A DNA stretch of 64,000 nt, taken from assembly GCA_963682175.1 (NCBI GenBank), contig OY821778.1, positions 47,282,598 through 47,346,597 on the forward strand, written 5' to 3'. Positions 1 through 12,907 of the stretch are shown here, in pieces. The translations under genes were made by a program, and so were the position numbers. Each line of letters opens with the position of its first letter. Positions within the stretch are counted from its first letter, which is position 1. This DNA is from Triglochin maritima (Eukaryota > Streptophyta > Magnoliopsida > Alismatales > Juncaginaceae). Below the pieces are notes generated by a model that was not told where the DNA came from, searched no databases, and worked only from the letters and a program-made list of their open reading frames with translations.

Positions 1-69
1 CTATGTATACCAATTGTTTCTCCTATTCACGATGGAGTTCTGACATAAATTGTTCAATGTCGATTGCAG

Positions 70-107
70 AGAGAAGGATTGGAGTGCAGGCCTCGTACTC
101 ATCTTAG
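70..107 (+). CDS. Pumilio RNA-binding protein, last exon only (upstream tandem paralogue)
   Basis: This is the 3' terminal exon of a gene that begins outside the window. An acceptor (attgcag) precedes a 38-bp exon ending ERRIGVQASYSS-stop. The last exon of the complete Pumilio gene at 7602-7639 has the same length and phase and ends [12 protein letters not shown]. Sequence similarity between the two loci continues through about 150 bp of 3' untranslated region (108-260 against 7640-7790). The upstream gene is therefore a tandem paralogue of the same Puf-family mRNA-binding regulator. Only the tail is visible, so whether the rest of the gene is intact is unknown. The 69 bp before the exon have no stop in the reading frame of the exon. 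Confidence 0.8.
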
Positions 108-1867
108 GCGACCCAGCATAGTCATAGTGAAAGGAGTTGTACAGCTAACCGAGGCTGGTGTGTTTAAAGAGGTACAAGCAGAAAAGTTAGTTAAGTTGGT
201 TGGCGATAAAGTGTTGTTGCTTGTAACTACCAAAAAACTGTACATTCTATATATTAGCAAGATTTTTTTGCTTGGGTAGATTTTATGTGGGAAACATTAT
301 TAACATGTTATATGATGTTCACTTTGAAGTGTTAGGTGCTGCACCACTCTCCTGCATGTATATTTATATGATTATAACAGCAGCTGTACAGGCATATGTT
401 TTCTTTATGCTCAGGAATGAAATTGTCTTTCTATTCCTTTCGGGTGTTATTAACTTATTTCTCCTCAAAATAAGATGTATGTCGCTTGGTTTACGATCCT
501 TGAATCCAAGGTTTTGGGTAGGAAAAAACCTTTTTAGTTCTAACAACCATGATTACTGATTTTGGAAATAATATTGATAAATAGAAATCATTTTGTTGGT
601 CTGACATTAATGCTCTTATCTAATTATTCTTATAGGGAATATGTGGAATAAATCATTCATATTTCAATGACAACGACACCTCTAGACGTCCTTGTGATGA
701 AGTTTGAGTTTAAAAAAAAAGGAATCAATAATTATGTTTAGGAGACAATACAATGAACCAAGTTATGGCATTTAAGATACCACCAAACCTCTAATTTGTC
801 CCAATCAATCACTGAGCAAAGACACACCTGATGTTTGGGAAGAAAATATATCACCAATCACCGAGCAGAATCACATTCCAATGTTATCTTCTTCTTTTTT
901 CTCTCTAAAAATACCAGAACAGATAATTACATAGCAGTCTCACGAAAAAGTGCGGCCAGAAAAATCAAAACCTAAAAAAAGCATTGTCAAGATCAGATTG
1001 AGAGTCACTCTCACTCAGGATCAGATCCTAAAGACTGCAAACCAAAATAGCAAATATCAATGCAAATGTATCTGGTCTCTTCCCTCCGAATCCAACGGCC
1101 GTCGTTTCCTCTGACAAATTCCAGTACACTCGGATTTGATGGAAACAAAATCCAAAAAAAAAAAAAAAACCCATACCAAACATGGACACGTGGGGACACT
1201 GGATTTGGTGTTTTTTTAAAGCACGTCTTTGGATGATCCCAAAAAACATCAAAATTAAATAAAAACCAACACTCACTCACTCAAAATAAAATAAAATAAA
1301 ATAAAATTGTTTTTCCCCATAAAATGAGGGATGTTTTGACCAGCCCAATAAAACCCTAGCAAAAGGGTTCTTAACCCCAAATCAATCAATCTGGAGCGTT
1401 GGTTTTTCAATCGGACGGTCGAGATCGTTCCTTTCCTTCCGCTTATGGTTCTTCCCTTCTTCTCCCCTCTCCCCCTTTAACACCTCCGACGCAGCAAAAC
1501 CCCAAAAAACACTTATTTGGATTGTTTTGGGGACCAAAAAATGGGCGATTCTGCCGGTCGAATGCCTTCTTTTCCTTTCGTAATGTCCAAAGATCGAATC
1601 TTTTTGGTTTGATCTCTCGATTCGGCTCTCTTTCTCGACCGGTGACCCCCATTCGGGTCTTCCATCATTTGGACGCGGTTTTTGGACGTGTTTCGAGGTT
1701 TTTCGATTTCCGAACCTTATGTTTTTTATTCCTGATCGGTAAAGTTTCGAGCTTTTTGGGTTTTGTTTGGTAAAGTTTCCGTATTTTTGGACTTTTAGGT
1801 GTTTTTTACCTCGCAAGGTGCCGCCTTTTTGTGATATCTAGGGTTTTTGAGGGGTTTTGGGTATTCG
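108..1867. other. 3' UTR of upstream paralogue, spacer, and Pumilio promoter/leader
   Basis: Positions 108-260 match the 3' UTR of the downstream Pumilio gene. From 270 to about 1370 the DNA is AT-rich with A-runs and shows no coding signal. From about 1380 to 1867 it becomes pyrimidine-rich and fairly GC-rich, as expected for the long 5' leader of a Pumilio gene. Short open frames here on both strands have no recognisable similarity. Confidence 0.5.
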
Positions 1868-4800
1868 ATGATTAGTGAAAGCCCACTTGAGGTTCTCCCG
1901 GAGGTGGGGATGAGGCCTGGGGTTGGCGGTGGAGGCAACGGGGAGAGGTTCGATGAGGACTTGGAGAAGGAGTTGGGGTTGTTGTTGGGCCGACAGGAGG
2001 CCAGTGATCGTGAAAGAGAGCTTAACATATTCCGGAGTGGTTCCGCCCCACCTTCGGTTGAAGGGTCGTTGTCGGCCGTTGAGGGCTTACGTGATGGTGG
2101 GGAATTCGGTCACGCAGGGATTTTGGATCATAGGAGTAATGCAAATGGGGTTGTTTCTGAGGATGAACTCCGGTCCGATCCCGCTTATCTCGCTTATTAC
2201 TATTCAAATGTCAATTTGAATCCTCGGCTTCCTCAGCCGGTTATGACCAAGGAGGATTGGAGGTTCGCCCAGAGGCTTCATGCTGGAAGCTCGGTGTTGG
2301 GTGGCATTGGGGATAGGAGGAAGGTGAATAGGGTGGTTGAGGGTGGTGGGGATGGGTCGCAGAATTCTCAATATCTTGGTGCTGGTAGTGAGGTGGAGTC
2401 GAGGAGTGTGCTGAGTTCCGGGGAGTGGACAGGAAGAGGAGGTGATGGGCTTATCGGCCTGCCAGGGTTGTCTATTGGAAATAGGAACAAGAGCTCCGGA
2501 GATGTCTTTCAGGTGGGAAAGAAACTCTTTTCTTGATGATTTCGTCTAAGTATCTTCTGATCAACTGCTCTTTTATTTTGTTTTCTGTTGTAAAATAAAA
2601 TGCTATGTGTTGTTATGTTGATGTGATCAGGATGTGGTCTCACTAGATAGCGGTATAACTAGGCATCCTTTCTAACAAGTCGAATATATTTATTTTATTT
2701 TCACATTTTCTTACATATAAAGACAACTCCACTATTGATCGGTAGTCCATCTGGAGCAATATTCTGCATCAGTGTTGTATCGATCCATCTTTTATTTATT
2801 AGTTGCTCGTGGATTCAAAGCCTATCCAAGCTAGCTGGATTGCTCGTGCCTAATTGTTTGATCTGTTTTTTCTCTATTATCTGTATTGGTTGATTATGTA
2901 TTTTTCATTTATTAATGAATAATTACATTATAGTTTATTAATTCATCCGTCTTCTAATCATATTGGTTGATAAGGTCTTTCGCTTAACTATTGTGCCTTT
3001 TTCTGCATTTCTTTATGTTTTTTTGTGCCTATTCCATGTTCTGGTGTTCATAATGTAATTATGAGACTTTATATTAGTTTGCTTTTTACTTATTATTGGA
3101 CACACAAAAAATTGTCACTGACTTAGGAATTATAATATGATCACCTGGAAATTCGGAACAATTCATTCTAGATATCAATTCCTTGCATTTTGGCATATTT
3201 ACTTTCCCACTTTTCAATTCTCAGATCTGGATATCAATGGTGTCAAATTTTACAAGTAATTAATTGATTCCTTGAAATGAACTACTGATAAAAAAGGTTC
3301 CTTACTTGAAATGAATTTCTTTTCTTTTTTCGATTTGAAATCAGCAATTTTGTTTTTTGTTTTTAGTTTTTTATACTTAAGAGAAATATCAGATTTGAAT
3401 GTTAAATCTAGAATCTATGCTACTTTTTATGACTAATAACAGTAGACTCATTCATTATGAATATAGAATTATTGAGGGGATGCTGACTTCTGTTGGTTGC
3501 ATCATTATGCAACATTCAAGCAAGTTGCTCGCATATTACAGGGTTATGGTCTTTCTATATTCTTATTTATACTTAAAATTTGCTTGTTTTGGTTGTAGGA
3601 TGATTTGAGCCATGGAGTTCCTTTCCTAGGTCAGCCGTCCCGTCCAACCAGTCGTAACGCTTTTGACGACAATCACGAAACACTGGGAAATCATGATGGC
3701 TCATCTGCCGATGGCCATAGGGTCATCGGGAATGGTCAGAAAGTTGCTAATGTGCAGCAACCTATTGGACCTTCTACAACTCAAACTTTTGCATCTGTCT
3801 TGGGTGGATCTTTATCAAGAAGCACCACTCCTGATCCTCAACGCATTGCAAGGGTTCCTAGCCCTTGTCTTCCTCCTGTAGGTGTCAGAATCAACACCAC
3901 AGAAAAGAAGGGTAATAATGGTATCAGCTCGTTTAATAATTTCACGTCAGGTAGCAACGAGTCTGTAGATATTGCATCAGCTCTATCGGAGATGAACCTG
4001 TCAAGAGCTGATGAAATTGAAAGTCATGGAAATTTTCTTTACGATACGCAGGGTGGACTGAATACTTCGACTAACCGTTCTTACATGAAGAGGTCTAACA
4101 CCATGTCCCCTTCAGAAAAGCACTCCTATCCTGAGTTAGGCAAAAATAGTGCTGTCTTGAACCGAAGCAATACTGATTTGTTGCCCGAAGAGCGTGTTGG
4201 TCTTCGAAGGCCTGGCATTTCTTCTACCAATTCATATCTAAAAGTGCCTTCTGGATCTTCAGTAATTAGTCCCGGGGACTCTCCTGTTCATTATCAGAAT
4301 CCTGATAGTCCAAATGCCATGTTTTCAAACTACGGTGGCGGATATCCTGGAAGTCCTGTACTTTCCGCCATGTCAGGAAACCACATGGGCAACCTTCCTC
4401 TATATGAAAGTGCTGTTGCTGCCTCAATGTTATCCCCAACCATGGATTCAAGAGGTCTTGGTGGTTTTTCTATGGCACCTCAACCAACTGAGCTGCAACT
4501 GAACCTAATGGCAAATCAAGCAGCTGGTCTTCAGATGCCCCTAATTGATCCTTCATATCTTCAGTACTTGAGGACTGCAGACTATGCGTCACAGTTATCG
4601 CCAAGTCTAATTGATCCTTCAATAGATAGGAACTACGGGGGCAACTCATATGATCTTCTTGGCCTCCAGAAGGCTTACCTTGAGGCCATGTTATCACCGC
4701 AGAACCAGAATAACATGCCATTTTTAGGGAAATCTTCTAGTTTTAGTAATGGTTACTATGGAAGTCCTAATTATGGTCTTGGGATGTCGTATCCGGGAAG

Positions 4801-7639
4801 TCCTTTGGTGAATTCCCTCCATCCTACTTCCCCTGGTGGACCAGGAAGTCCTATGAGGCATGGTGACCGTGCAATGCGTTATCCTTCTAACATGAGAAAT
4901 ATTAGTGGATTGATGGGATCTTATACTCCGGACGAGGAAGGGTTTGCGTCCACTCTATTGGATGAGTTCAAGAGCAACAAGACAAGATGCTTTGAGTTAT
5001 CTGAAATTGCCGGTCATGTTGTTGAGTTTAGGTACGTACCGGTTGATTGTACCTTCTCATTCTAGACTCAAAAGTCACCCTCATACCACTATTTTTGCAG
5101 TTCCGACCAGTATGGGAGTCGCTTTATCCAGCAGAAACTTGAGACAGCCACAACTGATGAGAAAAACATGGTTTTCCAAGAAATATCTCCTCGGGCCCTT
5201 GCCCTGATGACAGATGTTTTTGGAAATTATGTTATTCAAAAGGTACGCTTATTATTTTGCAACATAAGCTATTATTCTGGAATGTTCTAACCTTTTTGAA
5301 ATCAAAATTTGTGTGCAGTTTTTTGAGCATGGGACTCCTGCTCAGAGAAGGGAATTGGCAGATAAGCTTACTACTAATGTTTTGCAGCTTAGCCTTCAAA
5401 TGTACGGATGTAGAGTTATTCAGAAGGTATTCTTTTCCATACATTGATGTTATATCATTTGACGTTTGAAATTCTTTATTCTGTTGGTAGTTTACTCTTG
5501 CTTTTCATCTTTGAACCTATGTTTGAGCCTCAAGGATTTCATTTCATGTATTTCTTTTTTTCCTTCCATAAAGTTAAATTTCTAAAAATAAGACGTTGGA
5601 AGGTTCTTTGTTTCCTAGCTCTTAGAAGTTGTTTTACAAATTTTTAGCATATCATTTTTTTGTGTTTTTTCTATAACAATGTAATTTGATATTTGCGTGA
5701 ATGTTTCAATTCAGGCAATAGAAGTTGTTGACTTAGACCAGCAGATAAAGATGGTCGAAGAGCTTGATGGTCAGATCATGCGATGTGTCCGCGATCAGAA
5801 CGGTAACCATGTGATCCAGAAATGCATTGAATGCATCCCTCAGGAGGCAATTCAATTCATTATCTCATCCTTCTATGATCAAGTTGTGACGTTATCCACT
5901 CATCCATATGGCTGCCGTGTCATTCAGGTATGTAGACCATCTGGATTTTCATAAGAGCAGCATGGTTTGTGGATGTCGTCATTCAGTTTTTTTCCTTCAT
6001 GGTTTGCAGAGGGTTTTAGAGCACTGTGATGATCCAAAAACCCAACAAATCGTGATGGATGAAATAATGCAACGCGTTTGCATGTTGGCGCAAGATCAAT
6101 ACGGGAACTACGTTGTTCAGGTTGTAGATATTTCTTCCATTCTGTAATAGTTCATTTCCATTCCCATTCCACAAGTGGAAGGTAGGTATTAGTGCTTATA
6201 TTTCATGAGTTTATGTAGCTAAATTATTGTCTATATGGTACTGTCAAAATCCTTCCATTTAAAACCATTTCCTTGCAACTGGGGAATATGTTCTCCTCAT
6301 TTCTCATGTCGTTATTAATAACATGATTAAGTTAATGTTCTGATGAACAAGGACACCATTTTGTGGTCTTTGTTTGATGTTTGTTTTTCCTTCCAAGTTT
6401 GTCATGGTGAACCAAACAGTTGGAGCATATTTTCTGTAGTTGAGATTATTAGTAATCAGTGTTATTTGTTCATAAAAATGTTTAATTTGCTCGTCATTCG
6501 ATTACTATGCTTCTACTTTTCAATTTTATTATTTGCAAAATGTACTGTGGAAACCAATAGAAAATGTACTAAGGAGAGTAGATTGTGAGGAGGGTTTTAT
6601 AAGCTTAGCAAGCAGCGACCAATGAATGTAAAACACTCTGAAAGTAGCAATCAAATGTACTCATCCACACAGGATAATAAAACTACTCTGAAAGTAGACG
6701 TGCCTTGTTTGAAAAGAAAGGGTTAAGCATGTCATGTAAATCACAACTTGACATTATTTCTATGTCGTTAACAATATTTCCGCTTTTGTATTTCTCATGG
6801 TATACAGCATGTACTGGAGCATGGCAAACCTGAGGAACGATCTGCTATCATCACGCAGTTGGCCGGACAGATTGTCCAGATGAGCCAACAAAAGTTTGCT
6901 TCCAACGTGGTTGAAAAATGTTTGACTTTTGGTGGTCCAAGGGAACGGGAGATTTTGGTGAATGAGATGCTTGGCTCCACAGATGAAAATGAACCTCTGC
7001 AGGTTCCATTCTCTTCTCACCAAGCGTGTCGATATTTCTACCATTTTCCCCCAACTTTGAAGTTTCTTATTTTCTTGAAGATTATTTGTCTGCTTAAGCA
7101 TCTCATTCTTATTAATTCTCAGTAGTTAAATTTCAATCCTATATATAAGTTGGTATACAGAAATTAAATATATGGGTGTATAAACATTGTATACGCTTTC
7201 CGTGACACGCCTCGAATTGATCCTCAGACTAAATAGTTTGCAAAATGAACTAGGAAGTCTATTTTTTCTGAATGCATCTGTAGTCAAATTGGTGATATTT
7301 TCACCATATGGGATCTCCTTTTAACAGGCAATGATGAAGGACCAGTTCGGTAACTACGTTGTACAGAAAGTTTTGGAGACTTGCGACGACCAGCAGCGCG
7401 AATTGATCCTCTCCCGTATCAAAGTCCACCTGAACGCGCTGAAAAAGTACACCTACGGGAAGCACATAGTGGCACGTGTAGAGAAACTGGTCACAGCTGG
7501 GGGTAAAGAAACTAGCCTAGAACACAACCATTATGATAGATATAAATGTTTGTTCTGTATTCAGCAAATTGCTTACCTAAGTTGTACAATCTTGATTACA
7601 GAAAGGAGGATCGGGGTGCAGACCTCTTACTCATCTTAG
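1868..7639 (+). CDS. Pumilio homolog (PUM), complete nine-exon gene
   Basis: Puf-family RNA-binding protein that represses or destabilises target mRNAs by binding UGUA elements in 3' UTRs in the cytoplasm. Coding exons by splice sites and phase: 1868-2512, 3599-5031, 5101-5242, 5319-5426, 5715-5927, 6010-6120, 6808-7002, 7328-7502 and 7602-7639, giving 1019 residues. The start is the ATG of MISESPLEV. The N-terminal region carries the plant PUM/NABP signature ([34 protein letters not shown]). Eight Puf repeats occupy about residues 660-1010. Their RNA-contacting motifs are, in order, SRFIQ, NYVIQ, CRVIQ, NHVIQ, CRVIQ, NYVVQ, SNVVE and NYVVQ, which is the canonical PUM1-6 set predicting a UGUANAUA-like target. 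The exon frames agree throughout and no lesion is seen. The last intron (7503-7601) is 99 bp and stop-free in frame, so retention would give a longer protein. It belongs to the APUM1-6 clade; the exact orthologue is uncertain. Confidence 0.95.
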
Positions 7640-9842
7640 ACGACCCGTTGTAGTGGAAGGAGTTTGTACAGCTAACCGAGGCTGGTGTGTTTAAAAGAGG
7701 TACAAGCAGATAAGTTAGTTGGTTAGTAATAAAAGTGTTGCTTGTAACTACAAAAGAACTGTACATTCTATATATTAGCAATTAGCTCATCATGTGTATG
7801 GAGGCTTGGAGGTGAAACAAAGCTGATGCCCTGAAGAGAATGATGACAACGGTGATTAAGAAGAGTTTGAATACGAATGTATCTTAGTTTCAAAGGAAAA
7901 AAAGGTAACGTGTCGACGTGACTGTACAAATCTCAGCTTCGGAGACCTTGTTGTTGTTGTTGTTCAATTAGTGTGTATTTTCTTCAGCTGTTGGTCAGAT
8001 TTTGTTGTTGACTTTATGATCAGTAAGTTAAATAGAATTTCATTATGAGTCTGGGTTCAATTTGTTGTGTGATCTTGTTTGAAATTACACCAGAAAGTTG
8101 CTTGTTAGACCTTTTTACTTCGTTGATTTTACAAGTTATGTTAAAATGCTGTTTTTTTTGGCTTGGTTACGAATGAAAGTTTTGCTCTTGAGATTTTGAT
8201 GACAAGTCACATTTTGTTCCTCATTTTGAAAATTCCTTGGTACTTTTGTAGTTGTTTTGCTCTTGAGATTTTGAAAAGTCGATTTGGAGAGAAGTCTTTT
8301 CTCACGGTGGCTTTGGGCTGCTCACTGCCAAACACCGGTATTACATTATTGTTTTGACCTTTTGAAGTAATGTCGTATTATTTGCCAATAGAAAAACGTT
8401 TCATTCTGAATTTTCGGTTTCTGAAACAGTAAATGGTTGCTGGTGTGGAAAATTAAACGTTGGTTGTCGTAATGATATCGACTATTTGGAGGTCACATCC
8501 AATTATCAGAAGGTTGTGGAATGGGTCAATGATTAGTTTAGAATTTTGATATTTTTCAAATATTTCCTCTTTATGTACTTGTCTCCTGAATTTGTGCACC
8601 TAATTGGTTGATCTTTGGTAATGGAAACTCACGTTGTCATTTTCACATTAAAGGAAAACTAATTCCTTTCGTAGAGATGATAACAATGATGTGGTAGGAA
8701 CATAAGTTACATAAGAGTGGTTGTCTGGTATTGTTTTTCCCCCAGTCTAGTGACGTTTTAATTAAGTTGTTATCTTATCTTCAACCGTTCCTTTCATTGG
8801 GTTTAGGTCGTATTAGTATTTTTATCATGTATAAAACAAAAAAGTTCTGGCATAATATTATCGAAATTAAATGAAAAGAAGACACGTAGAATTTAGTGGT
8901 TCTAATTTTGAAGTTGACATTATGTTTAGAAATGAATTTTGTCTTCATTGTCGAACACTCGAATCCAAGTACTGAAATGGACGATAGCGACTTCTTCAAA
9001 GTCATTGTGAATATATGTTATGTGTGTTTATAATTATTAAACAAATAAATTATTGGGGAACGAACCACCACCACATAAACAACTCGTCACTCACCCAAAA
9101 CGGCCAATCTGTTGTTTAATGAAAGTGAACACAAACTTTTGGTCCCCAACAAAAGAAGATAAAAAGTTTTTAAGTTGTGGAATATCAATATATACACTTT
9201 CAATCCAATCCAATCCGACGGTCCAGATTAGGTCCCATAACACTTCCACGAACCTTCCTCCCCCTTCTAGATCACAATGGACTTAATTGCAATTTTCTCA
9301 TTTTTTATATTTAATTATCCTTTTATTTTAAGGAGATTATTAATTTTTATGAAGAGAAATACCACAACCATTCCAGAAGCTCTCTGCTCATCCCTTTCTC
9401 CTCCCATTTCTAGGGTTTCCGCTCGACAATATTCCACCTTTTTGCTGTTTTCTTAAGATTTCCCCAGTTTTCTCAATTGGGTAACCGTCTGATTCCTGTG
9501 TGCGGCCTTGCTTTTCTGGTAATTACTTGTCTCATCATGGCTTTGTTTCTTTCGCGTCGTTTATGCTTTTGAATGTTGTGTTGTGATATTTAATTAGCCC
9601 ACGTTTGGTTAGAATCTGGTTTGACTTGACCAACAAAGTGGGTCATTTGTAGATGGTGTGATTCATAAAGTATGTTTTTTTTTCTGAAGTAAAGATGATT
9701 TATTTGAAGTTGTGATTTTGGGGATTCTTGCCACAGATGTTAAGGCCCTTGCTCTAATTTTTCTCATTTGATTTGATCAAAACAGTTGGGTGGGGATATG
9801 TAACATTATGTGATTCGTGACCTGATGAAGTAAGATGATCGA

Positions 9843-9875
<33 letters not shown>

Positions 9876-10293
9876 GATCATATGGACCCTAATAATGATC
9901 ATGAGTAACCAGAGATTTTTCAAGTATTGAGGTTTATATCTTGACCAACACAGTGGTCGGCTGTTGTTATGCTATTTGTAGTGGTGATTATGAACAACAA
10001 GAAGAAAAGGATGTTTGATGTTATGGTTTTTTTTTTTTGTTGTTGTTCTTGCTTATTTTATTTTAGCCCGTACTTTCTGTAAAAATATGAGTTTGACCTA
10101 GGATGCGTCTAGATATACATGATCCTTAATCATGCTACTAATTTAATTAAGATGCTTGAATGATTTATAGTTTAACTTGTATTTTTACAGGTTTCAACTT
10201 GCTAACTACTGCAAGTCATATATTGCCTTTATTGATAAGTATCGTGTGGAAAGTGTGGTCTGTTCATCTTTGTCTGGATTGACATCGGCTCCA
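7640..10293. other. Pumilio 3' UTR, spacer, and GRAS gene 1 leader with intron
   Basis: Positions 7640 to about 7800 are the Pumilio 3' UTR, by similarity to the upstream paralogue. 7800-9350 is AT-rich with no supported gene. About 9370-9520 looks like a 5' untranslated exon (pyrimidine-rich, tctagggtttcc motif) ending near a gtaatt donor. The next acceptor is ttttacag at 10190, so the GRAS gene probably has a leader intron of about 670 bp. A CT microsatellite lies inside this intron. A leader with similar sequence precedes the second GRAS gene near 16590-16700. Confidence 0.5.
9847..9874. repeat. (CT)14 microsatellite in GRAS leader intron
   Basis: Fourteen uninterrupted CT units lie in the presumed 5' UTR intron of the first GRAS gene. 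It is a simple sequence repeat; no function can be read from it. Confidence 0.95.
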
Positions 10294-12573
10294 ATGTTTA
10301 GCGATATGGGATTCCAGGATGACGCTGGTGTTCTCAATGAAATCAAATTTGAGGACCATCTAAGTAATCAGATCTCCAATAATAATTTGAATGTAAGTGT
10401 TGGAAGACCTTATGTAGACTATGTTGAACATGTACGCATGCCTTATGTGGCCCCTTCTCTGAGCCTGAATAACAACACTTCTCCTTCAAGCACTAGTAGT
10501 GGGGATGAAACACCTGAATTGCCTGAGGTCCAATCTGACATGGTCCTCCAATACATAAACAAGATGCTCATGGAAGAGGATATGGATGAAAAATTATATA
10601 CACATCAGTTTGATTCAGTTCTTCAAGCATCAGAGAAATCGTTATCGGATATCATCACTGAAGGTCAAGCATCTTCCCCCGATCACCCTCCACTGTACAG
10701 TGATAACTTGGGGAGTCCAGGTGATAGCGGAGATGCCCATTTCAGCAATTCAAATGACCCGAATGATCCCAGCAGGTCTGTAGATAATGGATCCCATGCA
10801 GATTCTGGGCAGGGTATATCATCTCAATCACGCGATGTTTTTGCCGGTCACTCCACTCAGTCTGTATCGAGCTCTTTCAGCAGTGTGAGTAATGATTTTC
10901 ATGGGAAATACGAAGGATTGTTTGGCAATGAAATCAATTCGGACTTGTTTTTTCAAAGTTTACCTGTCTGGCATTTCCATAAAGGGGTCGAGGAAGCAAA
11001 CAAGTTCCTACCTGACAGTCGCAAATTGCTTATAGATATTGAGCCCAAGAGATACATGCTGCCTCAAAATCCAAAAGAAGAGAGCAAAGTGGTAGAGCTT
11101 AAGAAAGTGGAGGTCAGATCTGAGGACAAAGTGCATGTTGCTGAGAATGGGTCAAGAGGTCAAAAGCATCCACATTTTGTAGATTCGACACTAGAAGATG
11201 GGCGGAAGACTAAACAATCAGCTGTTTATGTGGAGGGAATAGTCCGTTCAGAAGAGTTTGATGCAGTGCTGCTGTGCAATGGTACCCAATGCACTGAGAG
11301 CATTTCCACTCTTAGGGAAGCTATGCAGGTTGAGTTGAACAAGATGAATCTTGAGGGTGCTGCTAAAAAAGGGTCAAGCGGTGGGAAGTCCAAGGGTAAG
11401 AGGCAAGTGAAAAAAGAAGTAATTGATTTAAGGACTCTCCTCATTCAGTGTGCCCAATCCGTTGCTTCTGATGATCGTGTTACTGCAAATGAATTGCTGA
11501 AGCGGATTAGGCAACATTCTTCGCCTATGGGTGATGGTTCACAACGTCTGGCTTATTGCTTCGCTAATGGACTTGAAGCCCGACTTGCTGGAACTGGAAG
11601 CAAGACATACCATTCTCTACTGGCAACACGGACAACTGCTGCGGACATACTGAATGCTTACAAAATTTACATTGCTGCATCTCCTTTCAAGAAGATTTCA
11701 CATTATTTCACAAACAGGATCATTCTAAAAGCCGTGGACAGTACAAAAAGCCTTCATGTTATTGAGTATGGTATTGGCTTTGGCTTTCAGTGGCCATGCT
11801 TCATGCAACGGCTCAGCCAAAGGCCAAAGAAGCCTCTTAAGCTGAGAATAACTGGTATAGATGAACCGCAAGCAGGTTTCCATCCCACTGAACGTATTGA
11901 AGAGACAGGGCGTCGGTTAAAGGAATACGCTCTTATGTTCAACATACCTTTTGAGTTCCAGTCATTTGCATGCAAGTGGGAAAACATCCGTGCCGAGGAT
12001 CTAAACATCCAGAAAAATGAAGTGGTCATTGTTAGTAGCCTCTACACTCTCAGGACTCTCGCAGATGAGACTGTTCTCGTTGACAGCCCGAGAGATATTG
12101 TTCTAAAAAACATTAGGAAAATGAATCCAGATATCTTCATTCATGGTATTATGAATGGTTCGTTCAATGCGCCGTTCTTCGTCACTCGCTTCAGGGAAGC
12201 CCTTTTCCACTTCTCTTCCATGTTTGATATGTTGGAGTCCACGATTCCCCGTGAACAACCGGAGAGATTGTGCATCGAGAGGGAGCTGCTTGGTCGTGAA
12301 GCTTTAAATGTCATCGCTTGTGAGGGCCTGGAGCGAGTGCAAAGGCCAGAAACCTACAAGCAGTGGCAAGTGAGGAATCGAAGGGCTGGTTTTACACTGC
12401 TTCAGCTGGACTCAGAAATATTGAAGGATGCGATGGATAAATTCAGGTCCGTATACAACAAGGAGTTCGTCATAGACAACAACGGCAGATGGCTACAACA
12501 GGGGTGGAAAGGGCGAATCCTCTACGCGCTCTCCACATGGAAACCTACCAATGCTGGTCTGGTTTTTGATTAG
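10294..12573 (+). CDS. GRAS transcription regulator, SCL14/SCL9-like (LISCL clade), gene 1
   Basis: Nuclear GRAS protein of the LISCL group; SCL14 relatives act as TGA-factor coactivators in detoxification responses. The open frame runs through the leader-intron acceptor at 10190. The first ATG of that exon (MFSDMGFQDD) gives 759 residues, about normal for the clade. The acidic N-terminus contains the clade motif MVLQYINKMLMEED, followed by SVLQASEKSLSDII and, later, LPVWHFHKGVEEANKFLP. A basic stretch (GKSKGKRQVKKE) leads into the GRAS domain at about residues 376-757. The first leucine repeat is LRTLLIQCAQS, the VHIID-type core is HVIEYGIGFGFQWP, and the SAW end includes WLQQGWKGRILYALSTW. 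There are no introns inside the coding region. It is a tandem paralogue of the gene at 17617-20127. Family assignment is secure; the specific orthologue is not. Confidence 0.93.
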   Translation: MFSDMGFQDDAGVLNEIKFEDHLSNQISNNNLNVSVGRPYVDYVEHVRMPYVAPSLSLNNNTSPSSTSSGDETPELPEVQSDMVLQYINKMLMEEDMDEKLYTHQFDSVLQASEKSLSDIITEGQASSPDHPPLYSDNLGSPGDSGDAHFSNSNDPNDPSRSVDNGSHADSGQGISSQSRDVFAGHSTQSVSSSFSSVSNDFHGKYEGLFGNEINSDLFFQSLPVWHFHKGVEEANKFLPDSRKLLIDIEPKRYMLPQNPKEESKVVELKKVEVRSEDKVHVAENGSRGQKHPHFVDSTLEDGRKTKQSAVYVEGIVRSEEFDAVLLCNGTQCTESISTLREAMQVELNKMNLEGAAKKGSSGGKSKGKRQVKKEVIDLRTLLIQCAQSVASDDRVTANELLKRIRQHSSPMGDGSQRLAYCFANGLEARLAGTGSKTYHSLLATRTTAADILNAYKIYIAASPFKKISHYFTNRIILKAVDSTKSLHVIEYGIGFGFQWPCFMQRLSQRPKKPLKLRITGIDEPQAGFHPTERIEETGRRLKEYALMFNIPFEFQSFACKWENIRAEDLNIQKNEVVIVSSLYTLRTLADETVLVDSPRDIVLKNIRKMNPDIFIHGIMNGSFNAPFFVTRFREALFHFSSMFDMLESTIPREQPERLCIERELLGREALNVIACEGLERVQRPETYKQWQVRNRRAGFTLLQLDSEILKDAMDKFRSVYNKEFVIDNNGRWLQQGWKGRILYALSTWKPTNAGLVFD

Positions 12574-12907
12574 TCATCATAATCGTAGTCCTTGATTAGA
12601 CTATATGGTCTACATTTGAAGTTAGTAAGTAGGATCACTACTGTGTGATGTCATGTTATATGTATCGGAATGAACAAGTTTTATATCTTATGACATGTAT
12701 CGAAAATACAATGAAGTGAAGTGGTAGCACCTTATTTTCTTCATATTGCGAATCATGTTTATGCTATGGCAATGAATGATTTTACAGCTCTTCGTTATTG
12801 TTAGACCCTTTCCAATTCAGTTTCATTACTGATGTCTTTAATCTCAAATTTGCGTCTCCAACCAAACAATTCGCTACTAATAAACCTGCCAAACAGCTTA
12901 TTACCAA

